Below are positions 1 through 11,756 of a DNA stretch of 64,000 nt, in pieces (position 1 is the first letter of the stretch; every line of letters starts with the position of its first letter). The notes beneath the pieces are model-generated. The model was not told the DNA's origin. It worked only from the letters and a program-made list of their open reading frames with translations, and did not search any database. The position numbers were made by a program, and so were the translations under genes. This DNA is from Symbiodinium sp. CCMP2592 (lineage: Eukaryota > Sar > Dinophyceae > Suessiales > Symbiodiniaceae): the NCBI GenBank assembly GCA_905221615.1, contig CAJNDT010005713.1, positions 1 through 64,000 on the forward strand, given 5' to 3'.

Positions 1-1975
1 TCCGGGTTACTTTGCCTTTGCTTCTCCTTTTTCTTGGGATCCTCTGCAGCGTTTCTCTCCGGGCTTTTGCCTTGGCTTCTTCTTCTTCTTCTTGGGACCC
101 TCTGCAGTCTTTCTCCGGGCTACTTTGCCTTTGCTTCTTCTTCGTGGGATCCTCTGTAGTCTTTCTCTCCGGGCTATTTTGCCTTTGCTTCTTCTTCTTC
201 TTGGGATCCTCTGCAGCCTTTCTCTCCGGGCTACTTTATCTTTGCTTCTTCTTCTTGTTGGGATCCTCTGCAATCTTTCTCTCCGTGCTACTTTGCCTTT
301 GCTTCTTCTTCTTCTTGGGATCCTCTGCAGCCTTTCTCTCTGGGCTACTTTGTCTTTGCTTCTTCTTCTTCTTCTTGGGATCTTCTGCCGCCTTTCTCTC
401 CGGGCTATATAGCCTTTGCTTCTTCTTCTTCTTGGGATCCTCCTGCGCTTTTCTCCCTCCGGGCTATTTTGGCCTTTGCTTCTTCTTCTTCTTTCTGGTA
501 ACCTCTGCAGCCTTTCTCATCCCGGCTACTTTGCCTTTGCTTCTTCTTCTTCTTGGGATCGTCTGCAAGCCTTTCTCTCCGGGCTATTTTGCGTCTTCTT
601 CTTGGGATCCTCTGCAACCTTTCTCTCCGGACTTTTTTGTCTTTGCTTCTTCTTTTTCTTGGGATCCTCTGCAGCCTTTCTCTCCGGGCTACTTTATCTT
701 TGCTTCTTCTTCTTCTTCTTCTTGGGATCCTCTGCAATCTTTCTCTCCGGGCTACTTTGCCTTTGCTTCTTCTTCTTCTTGGGATCCTCTGCAATCTTTG
801 TCTCCGGGCTATTTTACTTCTGAGGGATCCTCTACAGGCTTTCTCTCCGGACTATTTTATCTTCGCTTCTTCTTCTTCTTGGGATTTTCTGCCGCCTTTC
901 TCTCCCGGCGTTTTTGCCTTTGCTTCTTCTTCTTCTTGGGATCCTCTGCAGCCTTTCTCTCCGGGCTATTTTACCTTTGCTTCTTCTTCTTCTTGGGATC
1001 CTCTGCAGCCTTTCTCTCCGGGCTACTTTGCCTTTGCTCCTTCTTCTTCTTGGGATCCTCTGCAGCCTTTCTCTCCGGGCTATTTTGCTTTTGCTTCTTC
1101 TTCTTCTTCTTGGGATCCTCTGCAGTCTTTCTCTCCGGGCTACTTTGCCTTTGCTCCTTCTTCTTCTTGGGATCCTCTATAGCCTTTCTCTCCGGGCTAC
1201 TTTGCCTTTGCTTCTTCTTCTTCTTTGGGATCCTCTGCAGCCTTTCTCTCCGGGCTACTTTGCCTTTGTTTCTTCTTCTTGGGATCCTCTGCAGCCTTTC
1301 TCTCCGGGCTACTTTGCCTTTGCTTCTTCTTCTTCTTGGGATCCTCTGCAGCGTTTCTCTCCGGGCTACTTTGCCTTTGCTTCTTCTTCTTGGGATCCTC
1401 TGCAGCGTTTCTCTCCGATCTACTTTGCCTTTGCTTCTTCTTCTTCTTACTGGGATCCTCTGCAGCCTCTCTCCGGGCTACTTTGCCTTTGCTTTTTCTT
1501 CTTGGGATCTTCTGCAGCCTTTCTCTCCGGGCCATTTTACCTTAGCTTCTTCTTCTTCTTGGGATCCTCTGCAATCTTTCTCTCCGGGCTACTTTGCCTT
1601 TACTTCTTCTTCTTCTTCTTGGGATTTTCTGCAGCCTTTCTCTCCGAGCTCTTTTGCCTTTGCTTCTTCTTCTTCTTGGGATCTTCTACAGCCTTTCTCT
1701 CCGGGCTATTTTGCCTTTGTTTTTTCTTCTTCTTGGGATCCTCTGCAGCCTTTCTCCCCGGGCTCATTTACCTTTGCTTCTTCTTCTTGGGATCCTCTAC
1801 AATCTTTCTCTCCGGGCTACTTTGCCTTTGCTTCTTCTTATTCTTGGGATTTTCTGCAGCCTTTCTCTCCGGGCTCTTTTGCCTTTGCTTCTTCTTCTTC
1901 TTGGGATCTTCTGCAGCCTTTCTCTCCGGGCTATTTTGCCTTTGCTTGTTCTTCTTCTTGGGATCCTCACAGATA
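1..1975. repeat. Minisatellite, unit about 57 bp, roughly 35 degenerate copies
   Basis: Head-to-tail copies of a unit that reads GGGATCCTCTGCAGCCTTTC, then TCTCCGGGCTACTTTGCC, then a CTTCTT run of variable length. Length varies mainly in the CTT run, so unit size drifts in steps of three. Because the unit holds no stop in several frames, long reading frames exist on both strands (Leu/Phe/Ser-rich on plus; Arg/Lys-rich, with repeats like RRERLQRIPRRRRSKGK, on minus). I treat them as by-products of the repeat, not genes. Most units carry GGATCC and CTGCAG. The array is already running at base 1, so its left end lies outside the window. Confidence 0.93.
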
Positions 1976-2022
1976 TGAATATATAATTGTATATATATAT
2001 ATATATATAAGTAAATAAATAG
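1976..2022. repeat. AT-rich microsatellite at the end of the minisatellite
   Basis: A (TA)n run with flanking TAAATAAATAG closes the minisatellite. No coding signal. Confidence 0.9.
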
Positions 2023-3726
2023 AGCAGCAGACATGTCCGCAATCGGGAAGTCGTGTCGCAAATCGGCCCTGGCTGAGGCTCCTGAACATCTCGCCCTGTT
2101 TTCGCTTGGCCGCGAGGGCCGTGAACATCTACTCAGTGTGTGTGGCGTTTGGGGCCCCTTGATCCCGGCTGACGCTGATCAGCTGATCCGCCGATTGGCT
2201 GACCGGCTGATGCACAGTTAGCTGCCCGACTTTGCGAGCACAATGTGACAACTGCGTTCTGCTCGTTCTGTACCGATAGCAGCACAGACTCGCTCCGAGT
2301 CATCGGGTGCCGATGCTGCAAGCCAGCGAAGACGCCTCAGGCACAAACCAGACTGAACCCAACCTGTTGCAATGTGCCACCCAGCAAATGCAGTCTTACT
2401 CCTTGCTTGGCTGCTGAACACACTTTCTGCATGCGAACTGAGAATCAAGCTCCCTGCCGGGTGGTGCTCAATCACCTGGCACCAGTAAACCCTGGGCGAG
2501 GCGGGCGAGCCGCCGGAAAGATCCAATGAATTACGAACCAAATCCATTGAAACACCAGCTGCAATACCATTTGATACACTCTGTCCTCACGGAATCACGT
2601 CCAGCAAGAAGCCGGTTCCTCGACGCGCCTCTTCAGAGTCCACTGACCATCGGAGCACAGGAGTTCAACCCGTACCGAAAGGAAAGCGGACTGCAAGTGA
2701 GTCGGACTTGACTGTCCCGTGATCTGGGGCCGATGTTCTTTCGATATGATTTGCGCCTTCTTTCGATGTGATTTAATTAAACTGTAAAACCCTGAGCGGT
2801 CACGCTTTTACTCTTGAACCAAAGGCGCTGCGTCGGTCACATAGTATACAGCTATACAATACTGTGAAAAGCGGAGGATTCCACTCAACTCTCGGTCACA
2901 AAGCCCAAGGCAACCAATCGTAGATCAAAGCAAAGCAGCAAAGCAAAGCAAGGATGATCAGAGATTAAAACCGTAAGTTTGACGCTCAGCGGAAAGGCAA
3001 CACTAGAATACTAGAACCCCCAGGCGCTAGCGGACCTTTTGCTGGACCTGACACAGGGTCGGTCTTGAGCAGTCCAAGCTGCGTAGTGAGACAAAGTTGG
3101 CGTGAATCCTAACCAAGATACAGAAGCACATGTACACATGTCCGTGACAAATCACCCCCCCCTCGACGCGAGCTCACGCGTGAGAAGAGCGGAGTTTAGG
3201 AGAGTCACGTACACTAGTTGTGCCACACCTCTTCCGGTCAGCTAAGCTTAAAGCGAGAAAAACCATTAGATATGGGTCGGTCTCTGCATCCGGATCAAAC
3301 CTATGTTTCACTTCTGTACAGACGCAGCCTTTTGTGTCGTCAGGCGCATAGCGAATTGCCGTGTGATCGTTGGCAATCGGATGTTCCATCGGATCTATGC
3401 GGGGATAACACACTAGACTCAACGCGCTCAGAGTGTAGACTCGGCAGCATCGAGTGTCCGTGAAAAGAGAGGGACACACGAGGAAAATACCATGGCTAGC
3501 CATTGTACCCCTGTGGGTCTTCTCAGCGCGGCGCAGGCAAGGAAGGCTGAGGAAGTAGCGGAAATTGTGCCATAGCCGGGTTTCACCATCAGAATCCGCC
3601 TGACTCCATAAACGCGTGAAGCATGGGTCAGAAAGACTCAACCGGATTCACCTTGCAGTGACACAATACGTCGCCACGTAGGTTGACGGTCGTTATCTAC
3701 GACTTGTGGGGCTGCGGGTGCGGTCC
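2023..3726. other. Intergenic stretch, no gene recognised
   Basis: Only short, mutually overlapping reading frames are present and none resembles a known family. It contains small local repeats (GCTGATCAGCTGATCCGCCG near 2170; CAAAG-rich tract near 2925-2952). It lies downstream of the 3' end of the long minus-strand gene that ends at 3727 and may hold its 3' untranslated region. Confidence 0.6.
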
Positions 3727-5030
3727 TTATTTCCTCGTCCAGGACCGCCCCTTCTTTGTTTCCCTTATCGCCCTTTCCTCGGCCTTTCTCCTGCTTTCCT
3801 TTTCCTTTCTCGGCTTTCCCTTTTCCTTTGCCCTTCGTCGCTGCCTCACGTCATCAGCCTCATCGATGAGGCCTGTCACGTTGGATCCGGTTTGGAACTT
3901 GCCCTTAGCCGTAGTCTCTTTGGCTGGGCCCATCGTTCGAGATCGCGGCTCCGAAGAGACAGTATCGGAAGGAGCTGGCGGAGCAACATCCGTTGCTTTA
4001 GCAGCATACTGTTGCGTGCGTCCCCGTGCTTCTGCACTCTTGATCACCTGAGCAGGTGCTGGTCGCGCAATCGAGGGAGCCCACTTTTCATCGCGCGGCA
4101 ACTTCGATGGCGGATTTGACGCAGTGCAAACGCTAGGTGCAGGAAACTGAGGGTTAATCCGCTCCTGTGTTGCAGCAGGCGTACTTCCGGGCGATGCTGC
4201 TCGCCCCGTCCCCGTATTCTCGGCACAGGGAACAGTAACGCCAGCTGCTCTCATATTGATATTGTCATCGGGATTCGCGCCCATCGCGATGATGACACCC
4301 GCGGCCTTCTTCCTGATGATGGAAAGCGTGCTCGGCGAATGATACATGCGAATGATGTCCTCAATCGTTGGATTATCCAGATCCGGCTCCGGAACCCGAG
4401 TCTTCATTCGCAGCACCGAGGGCAACTGCATTTGATCGGAGTATGCTGCCCTCCCCAACACTCTTAACGGCTCTCCATCAGAATGAGCGACGCTGTAGCC
4501 CGTATGCCGATGTGATTTTCGAGTCGGCAAATTTGATGGCGGCGGCATGTTACGAGGCAGTGGCGGAGTCGTCTCAGGAGCGACGCCTCCGAGATGCTCT
4601 CGTCCGGTGCGTTGTAATGTTGGATCGGGTCGTACCGCTCGATCGAGCTCAGTATCATCCTCATCCTCATCATCTGGAGGAATGGGAATGGCATGAGCCT
4701 CGGGAATCGGCGCTTGTCTTTGTTCGGTGACCTGCACTCTGCGCTGAGGCGTAGGGTCTCGCCGTCGTGCCTGTCGAGCCGCAACATCGAACACTCTCGG
4801 AGGATCATCCAGTTCATCGGGTAGAGCCTCGAAGACATCCTCAGCCCTTTTCATCAGGAGCGGGTCAGTGCTCTTAGCATCGGGAAGCTGATCCTTTACT
4901 CCTTCAACAAGATTGAAGAATGTCTTCTCTGTCGCACGATCATCGTCGAAGCATTCTTTTATCTTGATAGAGTGATCGCGAACGAACTCCTTGAATTCCT
5001 TACGCGTCTCTTCGGCGTTTCGGCTGCATC
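3727..5030 (-). CDS. Long minus-strand gene, C-terminal part
   Basis: Open from about 5030 (after the inferred indel) to a TAA at 3727. It is mostly Pro/Ala/Arg-rich and probably disordered. An ordered patch lies in the middle (DNPTIEDIIRMYHSPSTLSI). The C-terminus is strongly basic with a Lys/Arg/Glu helix (RRRAKEKGKPRKEKESRRK), suggesting nucleic-acid binding or a nuclear signal (inference). A start at the Met encoded at 4854 is possible if this were a separate gene, but the open frame upstream argues that it is the tail of the same polypeptide. Confidence 0.45.
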
Positions 5031-5996
5031 AAGGAGTGCCGTATTCCCCTCAGCAATAATCGTGAATCGGGGATCAGAGTGATGCGGAATAAGTTTCCGT
5101 CCTAAGGGATCCAACTCACGCCAGTTGATGGCTTGGACGTTGGACTCGTCTTCCCCTTTGCCTTTCCCTTTGGGCTTCTCACTTGCCGCTGCGGCTCCTT
5201 CGATCTCTTCTGCTTCATCGTCAGAGATATAGCCAGGCTCACCTTTTGTCGGAATGCCGTAGCATGTGGTAAGGGTAACCTTGGCCAGGAGCGCGGAAAG
5301 GCTCTCACTATCGACACGCATGTAACGCTGATACTTTTGCGTATCCGTGATAGTGGCACGGAATTCATCCAACGTTCCAAACTCGGTGGAGAGTCGAATG
5401 TGCCGCCTCATTGCCAGATTGGCGTTCTGCAAGGGCAGATGTGCAAGTCGGATCTTTTCTGCCATCTCTGGGTCGATGGTGTAATCGACCGTCACACCTG
5501 TGTAAAAGGGGGAGAGATATCCTCGCGACAGGCAGACTCGGTATGCGCGCTGGCAGTGAATCGACCAACGTGCATAGTAGCACAACGGCTTTTCGCGACA
5601 TGTGGCGAAGACCGCTCCAAAGTGCTTGACGAGCGTGGCAGCACATGCGATCGACTGTGAGTTGAAGAAGTCCTCCACTCCACATCGAGCTTCCTTGCCA
5701 GTGATACCGGCAACAAGCCTCTCAATGGAAATGTCTAAGCGAATGGCGCCTTGAATCGTATCGCGCACGCTTCTCTTGAACAGTTCCACTTCCTTCGGCG
5801 ATGTGTCAGCTGCGGTGCATTTGATCGGTGGCACTCCGAAGAATGCGGTTTGCCTATGGTCCTCAGCGAGAGACCTAGACACCGGGAAATTCCTCAGCTG
5901 CTTGATCGCAGGAAACTCGTGGAGCTGGAATTCGGTAAGCTCGTTTCGCTCGATCAGATCGTTGAGCCACTCAGCATGACTTCCGTAATATTCAAC
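4959..5996 (-). CDS. Long minus-strand gene, exon downstream of the intron
   Basis: About 345 codons starting with VEYYGSHAEWLNDL directly at the 3' splice site. It is mostly helical, with a Lys/Glu/Gly-rich tail (EKPKGKGKGEDES near residue 285). No recognised domain. The frame stops at 4959. From about 5020 a neighbouring frame reads on smoothly (ETRKEFKEFVRDHSIKIKEC and so on) into the final segment, so a one-base indel near 5020 separates them. The sequence cannot show whether that is a pseudogene mutation or an assembly error. Confidence 0.5.
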   Translation of the reverse strand, partial: VEYYGSHAEWLNDLIERNELTEFQLHEFPAIKQLRNFPVSRSLAEDHRQTAFFGVPPIKCTAADTSPKEVELFKRSVRDTIQGAIRLDISIERLVAGITGKEARCGVEDFFNSQSIACAATLVKHFGAVFATCREKPLCYYARWSIHCQRAYRVCLSRGYLSPFYTGVTVDYTIDPEMAEKIRLAHLPLQNANLAMRRHIRLSTEFGTLDEFRATITDTQKYQRYMRVDSESLSALLAKVTLTTCYGIPTKGEPGYISDDEAEEIEGAAAASEKPKGKGKGEDESNVQAINWRELDPLGRKLIPHHSDPRFTIIAEGNTALLDAAETPKRRVRNSRSSFAITLSR

Positions 5997-6414
5997 CTGG
6001 AATATGTTTCCAAACACAAACCGTGCTCAAAGTTTCTCGTGCAGATATAAAATTACTTGCAATCGTATTTATGGCAAGCGTGATAATAATCACAATCGCA
6101 ATCTGTGAGATCCAGAAGTCGCTCTTCTTTTTTCTTCACACAAAAGCTTGGTTGCGAGAAGGGGAAACCTTCGTCGAGCCTCCCGGCCGCCTCAAACGGC
6201 CGGGCTAGGCGAAGAAACTTCCCCCAGCGACGAGCCAGTGCTTCAGCGGCTCACAAATCAGAGGCAACTGCAAGCACTACTCTTACACATGTACTGTAAA
6301 ATAAACGACATGTGAGAAAAGCGTGAAGTAGAAAAAAAGAAACTTTCGCAAGCACTATTTCAAAACCAAATGGTTCTTGAAATTTTGTGTTTGGAAAAAT
6401 AAGGTGATTGTCAC
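5997..6414 (-). other. Introner-like spliceosomal intron (418 bp, phase 0, GT-AG)
   Basis: On the minus strand the 5' site reads CCGGAG|GTGACA and the 3' site CATATTCCAG|GTTGAA, with the AGGT direct repeat common at dinoflagellate introns. Removing it joins two long open frames without a shift. Inside are perfect 14-bp terminal inverted repeats, TTTCCAAACACAAA at 6007-6020 and its complement at 6384-6397. Weaker inverted similarity continues inwards (GTGCT and AAAGTTTCT on both arms). Such TIR-bearing introns are thought to be DNA-transposon-derived introners. The intron interior has no coding capacity. Confidence 0.8.
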
Positions 6415-9400
6415 CTCCGGTGAAATAGCACATGGGTTCACAGGATTGGCGTAGAACATCCCATCAGGATAGTGAATCGGCTTAGTGCAAGAGTGACACA
6501 TGTGGAGACCAACCGGGAATGAAGCTCCGCACATGGGGCAGTCGAAGCTAGCGAGTGGCCACGTTTCTCGTTTGTGGTCTCCTCTCTTAGGGCCAGTGCC
6601 AAACTTCGGTCCTCCGATGTATTTGAAGGCCGTGTTGAACACTAGAGATCCCGTATCCATGAAGTATGCGATCGGCATACATGCGAGAGGGATACTGTCC
6701 TTGATCGCATAGTACCCTCTCGGATGGAATGTGATCGGATTGATACCCGCCGCAATCATGTGCAAATCAATCGCAAACACAATCATGCGGTTGGATCCCA
6801 TTCCTTCGGGGAGCATGCTTTGTGATGACGCGGTGTTCGAGAGCGTCTCACGTCCCGGGTTCATTCGGACGTTCATGTATACCTCTTCCCACTCGTTGTT
6901 CTTCCCAGACCCAGGGGCATACGGGAGCAATGTAAGGAAGAGCTGCCCCTTCGGGGGATTGAGCTTGCAATCGTTCATGTATCCGAAGAACTCGCGAATC
7001 GTTGCGCATCCCCATCCATACTGGGGATGGTATCGGGCCACATTTCGTCTCCTCTCGCCATTGACATAATGGTCTTGAGCGAGCTGAGTGAATGGCCCGT
7101 GCTGACACTTGATCAGCAGTCGGAATCGGTTGAAATTATCGGGACCGAAACCATAGGTTGCTCGGATGCCAACAAACTGTGGACTTCCATCGTCGTTGAT
7201 CGTCGAGTAGAAGAACTCAAACATTCGGTTGTTGTCCGTCCGAGCAATCTCCGTAATGCACTGGATGGTGAGCTCACTCGGCTTATCGTTATCATCCAGA
7301 ATGCTAGTCTGGAGAAGCGTCCGGCCGCTGAATTCGCCAGCGTTGGCCTTCATGTATTCCCTCTCGCGTTCCATGTACATCGGAATGACATCGAAAGCGA
7401 TGATGCCACTCTGGTCGAGGAATGAATACAATGGGACGCCCCTCTCTTTATCCTGGGGGCGATTTTGTGCTCCGACGGCAGTCGCGGACGGATACTCCTT
7501 TGTTTGCGTCAGCACTCGGAACAGCAGCTTACGCACCAAACTGATCATGCCTGCGTCCGGAATCCTGGCAGCAGGGATGTTTTGTGCGTCGTCAATGAGC
7601 AATCGGCTGCATGACACAGATGTTCCGCCGATAGATCGGTATTTCGCCTCTTTGGCATTGTAGGCCCGGACAGCTTCATGAATCTCGCGGCAGTCCTCGT
7701 AAGATTCCGGTCGGAGGAAAGAATCGTATTCTCCTTTGAGCGGTTTCTTGTGAAGTGCCACGTCCAAGTACACTGTCTGATTCGAGGACAGCATAGCAAA
7801 TCGGCGCCTCGAATACTTGCGCTGTTCGTCGGTCGGTGGGAGACAGGTCGCGGAGACCAATCGACCATGGACGGAGTCATCGATGCCCATGTCGAGTCCC
7901 GGGACGACGAAATCTGGCAGCGCAATCGGGACAGACGTCATTTCATACTGCACGATCGGCGCAATGGAGTCAATACCCCTTTCGGGCAGCTGATCAGGGC
8001 GATGGATCGTTGTCGCCTTGATACCAGGGCCCTCGATCCGGCAGTTTCTCGGATCATTTGCCGCCTGATCGGCTGTGGTGCTGGCCGGGTCAATATCGAC
8101 TTCCGGTCCCCGAGCACCAGAAAGCATGGCACCCTGAGCAGGCATGACATTCGGAGGACTGGAACGCACGCCGGTTTCCGGAGGGTTCTCAGCGGTTCGG
8201 GCAGCTGGTGGCGGGGCCTTGCCGGGGACCTCGTCATGCAGCTCCTCTCCGCCACCCATATCAGCGTCCTCCTCAGGTTTCTGCTCAGGCAACTGATCGG
8301 CCGTGTCATCATCCATCTTGGTGTCATCGTCATCCTCCTTTGCACTCTCTTCGGACGCCCTTGGAGGTGCTGCCGCTGTAGGCGGAGGAGGAGGAGCCGT
8401 GTTTGGCGGGGACGGCGTTGCCGTGCGCACAGATGCGGCACTGGCCTGCTCGGTGGACGGAAGATCGTTGTCCGCAGCGCCTTCGCCCTGACTACTCAGG
8501 GCGCCTGAGGCGTCACTGCGACGCGAGGAGGAAGCAGCAATAGATCGGGCGTGCCTCTGGAACTCGTTCGCAATGAAACCTGCAGTGTTTCGCAGCTGTA
8601 CCGCGACACTGCGCTGGAGCTGGGACAATCTGTCATCCCCAGTTCGGCCAATAGTGCCATAGCTCAAATCATCGGTGAGCCCCATTAGGCTCTGCACCGG
8701 GTCTTCTTCCGGCTTGCGGAATTCGGTCACTCGTCGTTGCATGGCGAAGCCCGGCGGCAGCTTGAGGTCCTCTCTCGTCAACCTCGCCGCTGTGTTATTC
8801 ACCAGGGCAACTCGCATGGACTGAATGACTTTTCCGGGGGTAGGCGCGATGAGGTCCGGCCAATCATCGGAAGTCGGAACCTCAAGGTCCTCTGGTTTGA
8901 ACACCATCTGTTCAAAGGACATCGCACCCATGCCACGGTGTCGGATGGCAATCTGCAACGACTGGTATGTGTTGAGAAGCGATCGAGCCATACCATACGT
9001 CGAGGGAATGTGCGGATGGAACACAGGGAGGGTTGACATGCTTGCAACCACTGCATCCAGGTTGGAAATGATCGCACCAACCTTAGCTTCAAGCTCCCCC
9101 CTGTTTCCATACTCTGGGGTCCATCGTGCATCGATGGCAGACACAGTCTCACCAGTGTCTCGGTTGACGAGCACAGGCGTGAATCGGTCGCTGGCCATCT
9201 CCCTGATGAGATTGCTGTTCGATTCAACCCGACGTCTGCCTTGAGCCAGTCGGTTCGTGACAGCGTCAAGCGCATAGTCACCCGGAGGATACAAGGCACC
9301 CTGAAACACATTGTCATCGCTCATGTTCGGGTCCAAGACCTTGGCTAGCCCATCGGCAATGGATCGAAGATGTTCGACATTCTCAACACCGGCGGCGCCC

Positions 9401-9750
9401 TTTGCCACTTCAGCGACATGCGCTTTCATTGCCGCAGCTTGCTCGCGGCGAGCTTCAGCTTCACTGACTTGGCTTTCGAAGTGCGCATAAACTTGTCGAT
9501 TCTCGGCAATTGGCTTTGGCTTCTTCATCGTGGAGAGAGGGATCGAGGGCACGGCAGGTGGTCGTGCAGCGTCCCGATTGGCAGCGACAGTTCGCTCGGC
9601 ATCCCGAGGAGTGGGCATTTTCCCGAATGCCTCAGTCATTCCTTCGCCCATTGAACTCCTCATCGGACTCCTCCTTCTTGACTGCGGGCATCGCCGCGTC
9701 ACCATCCCCTTGCTGTTCGTCCTCATCGGAACTGCTGCTAGATTCTCCAT
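6415..9750 (-). CDS. Long minus-strand gene, large exon with C-terminal zinc ribbon
   Basis: About 1110 codons upstream of an intron. Residues about 1-340 are helical and charged. Residues about 410-560 are a Pro/Ala/Glu/Asp-rich disordered stretch. From about residue 600 a long globular part follows. VFAIDLHMIAAGINPITFHP near residue 1000 resembles the end of ART/Tpt1-like folds, at low confidence. Just before the intron two CxxC pairs (CPMCG and CHSC, 15 residues apart) make a likely zinc ribbon. No known family fits the whole. The frame runs through the 5' splice site and would stop at 6355 inside the intron; splicing joins GAG (6415-6417) to GTT (5994-5996) in phase 0. Confidence 0.55.
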
Positions 9751-11488
9751 CGTTCATGGCAGCCGGAGCAAGGCCGGGTGATACTGGCATTGCCTCGCCA
9801 GGCACAGGAGTAGCTGGCAGCTCAATCGGATCCGGATGACGAACACCCGGTAGATCCGCCAATGTTCCCTGTTCCTGTTTGATCGGATTTCCGGGAGCTG
9901 TCGGACCTACGTCGTCAGGCATATCGTCATCGTCGTCATCATCGAAACCAAGCCGAGTCATATCAACAGTCTCTGCGGCTTGATGATCGGCGCCGCGATC
10001 TGCACCATCGATGAGGTCCTGCACAGTGGAGTGCACAATGGCCTTCACCGCGCCCGTCGAATTCTCTTCCGGGACTGGGGTGCGTGCCCACATTTTATCG
10101 GCAGCGATCTGATACTCCCGGCGGGTCCCGTAAGACGGAAACCGTGCGAGAGCCGCAAGAGTGAACATCGAGCAGATACGGGTACACAGGACTCCAATCG
10201 TTTTGGACTCATGCATGATGTGATATCCCTTCAGGTACGGCAGACCTTCCAGGATAGCGTCAAACGACAGGGTAAGGAAGTTGGATCTCCTGATCTCGTC
10301 CCAGATCGATCTCATCTCCTCTCTGTATTTCTCGAAGAGAGGGCCAGGGAGAGTCGGAAGATACACCATGCTCGGTGACACCGGTCCGCAAAGGGACACC
10401 GATCCGTAGATCGTGTTATACTTCTCGAGAGCATCCCGGGCGGTCGTTTTGGCATATTGAGATCGTGCCATGTCGATGTCACCAGTTAGCTTGTTCCAGC
10501 CCTGGTCTATCTTCCACAGATCTTCTCCTCTCCAAAGGATGAGGATGTGCACATTCGATGGCGGGATGGAAGTCTCGCTCTGCATCATCGCGAGAGTGTC
10601 GACCATATCCTTGAGCTTGTTGTCCTCACCAAACGCCTGCACGCGCACCTCGGAATCAGAAAACCCAAAGTTCGTCAGTGCGCTTTTCAGATGGGCGTTC
10701 ATCTCACCATCGTGCCAGGATTTGGCAGACTTGAAGGACAGCAGGCCATCGTGCATGACAACGAATCTCTGCGGTTTGCTGGGCACCGCCGGCTTGATCG
10801 TTGGCGGAGCACCCCCAAATGCAATCGTGGAGGCCATGGTCGTGACCGTTCTGACTCCATGGATCGATACGGCCACAAGTGCATCGGCCGGGCTCCAAAT
10901 CGGCGCGCTAACGATATCCGTTGTTCCTTCTTCGCTGTACGGGATACTCTTGAGGCTCTTGGCGGGCGTGTAGCCGAAGTTTCCAAGCATGACACCGTAA
11001 GCCTTTCGGTAGTGTCTGCACCATGCCTCCCATTCCTTGGAGGGTCCTCCGACAATTGTCTCGAGCCTTGCAGGCTTTGGCAAACCTTGGCTTCCTTCCT
11101 CTCCCAGGATGGGTGCTCGAAGCTGAAAGAATGGAGCAAGCTCGAATCGGTAGCTGGAGGACTGAAGTTCGGATAGCAAGGCATACCTGCCACCGACAGT
11201 GGCGTGCTCACTGGTCTCGTGAGAGTCAGGCATCCAGTGATTGCGGCGAAGCACTGCTGGGTTGACAGTGACTCGCTCCGTCGCCTCACTGCCACCCGCC
11301 GCAGCCTGATCGTCAGCCGCGGTCGCCCCAGATTGTTCTGTCTCGCTAGAAGCAACCTGTTGAGTAGCGTTGCCCCCCTGAATCGTGAGGTCGGCAAACT
11401 CGACACTGTCGCGAGCGACGCTTTCTCCCAACAGCTTCAGAATGCGAGGATCGATCGGGCTCGCCTCCATCCAAGGGTGCCAGGCCAC
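9632..11488 (-). CDS. Long minus-strand gene, middle part, unknown function
   Basis: About 618 codons with no recognised domain. A central block has alternating hydrophobic strands ending in NVHILILWRGEDLW, after VVMHDGLLS about 60 residues earlier. The pattern is faintly like the first and third motifs of SGNH-hydrolase folds, but the catalytic residues are not clear and I do not assign it. The C-terminal 120 residues are acidic and low complexity (FDDDDDDDMPDD, then a Ser/Asp/Glu run), typical of a linker. The frame ends at 9632, but the next frame overlaps it by 119 bases. The protein sequence reads best if the frame shifts near 9650, so this and the next segment are probably one gene. Confidence 0.5.
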   Translation of the reverse strand: MAWHPWMEASPIDPRILKLLGESVARDSVEFADLTIQGGNATQQVASSETEQSGATAADDQAAAGGSEATERVTVNPAVLRRNHWMPDSHETSEHATVGGRYALLSELQSSSYRFELAPFFQLRAPILGEEGSQGLPKPARLETIVGGPSKEWEAWCRHYRKAYGVMLGNFGYTPAKSLKSIPYSEEGTTDIVSAPIWSPADALVAVSIHGVRTVTTMASTIAFGGAPPTIKPAVPSKPQRFVVMHDGLLSFKSAKSWHDGEMNAHLKSALTNFGFSDSEVRVQAFGEDNKLKDMVDTLAMMQSETSIPPSNVHILILWRGEDLWKIDQGWNKLTGDIDMARSQYAKTTARDALEKYNTIYGSVSLCGPVSPSMVYLPTLPGPLFEKYREEMRSIWDEIRRSNFLTLSFDAILEGLPYLKGYHIMHESKTIGVLCTRICSMFTLAALARFPSYGTRREYQIAADKMWARTPVPEENSTGAVKAIVHSTVQDLIDGADRGADHQAAETVDMTRLGFDDDDDDDMPDDVGPTAPGNPIKQEQGTLADLPGVRHPDPIELPATPVPGEAMPVSPGLAPAAMNDGESSSSSDEDEQQGDGDAAMPAVKKEESDEEFNGRRND

Positions 11489-11756
11489 GGCTTTTGTCCC
11501 GTCGGCACTGAGGAATCGATGACCATGGATGACGTATCATCCAGAAGGCGGAAGGGCCTGAACGCGATCCCGCACAGCTCGAGAAATCGAGTTCCGACGC
11601 GAATCGTTTCTGGGATCCTCCCAGCTTCTTCGTCGTGCGACCGTGGCTGTTCACCACAGTCCGGGAGACGCAGATCATCACCTGGAACCAGTATCCTCCG
11701 CCGAGGTATGTGCCAGACGCGTAGCTGCCGGCAGCCTCGGAAGCATGTCCAGTCAC
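11489..11756 (-). pseudogene. Broken bridge between two exon-like frames of the long minus-strand gene
   Basis: Between the TAG at 11757 and the open frame beginning at 11488, protein-like sequence is split over two frames. The first part (GGGYWFQVMICVSRTV, then KKLGGSQ) is in the frame of the upstream segment. The later part (GTRFLELCGIAFRPFRLLDD) is in another frame and leads towards AWHPWMEASPIDPRILKLLG in the downstream frame. At least one indel is needed to join them. I saw no convincing GT/AG pair that would remove both the stop and the shift, so I prefer degeneration or sequence error to an intron. Confidence 0.4.

Noticed and set aside
12..2018. Long plus-strand frame (668 codons) across the minisatellite
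   Set aside because: Open in all frames because of repeat composition; no domain; ends in the AT microsatellite.
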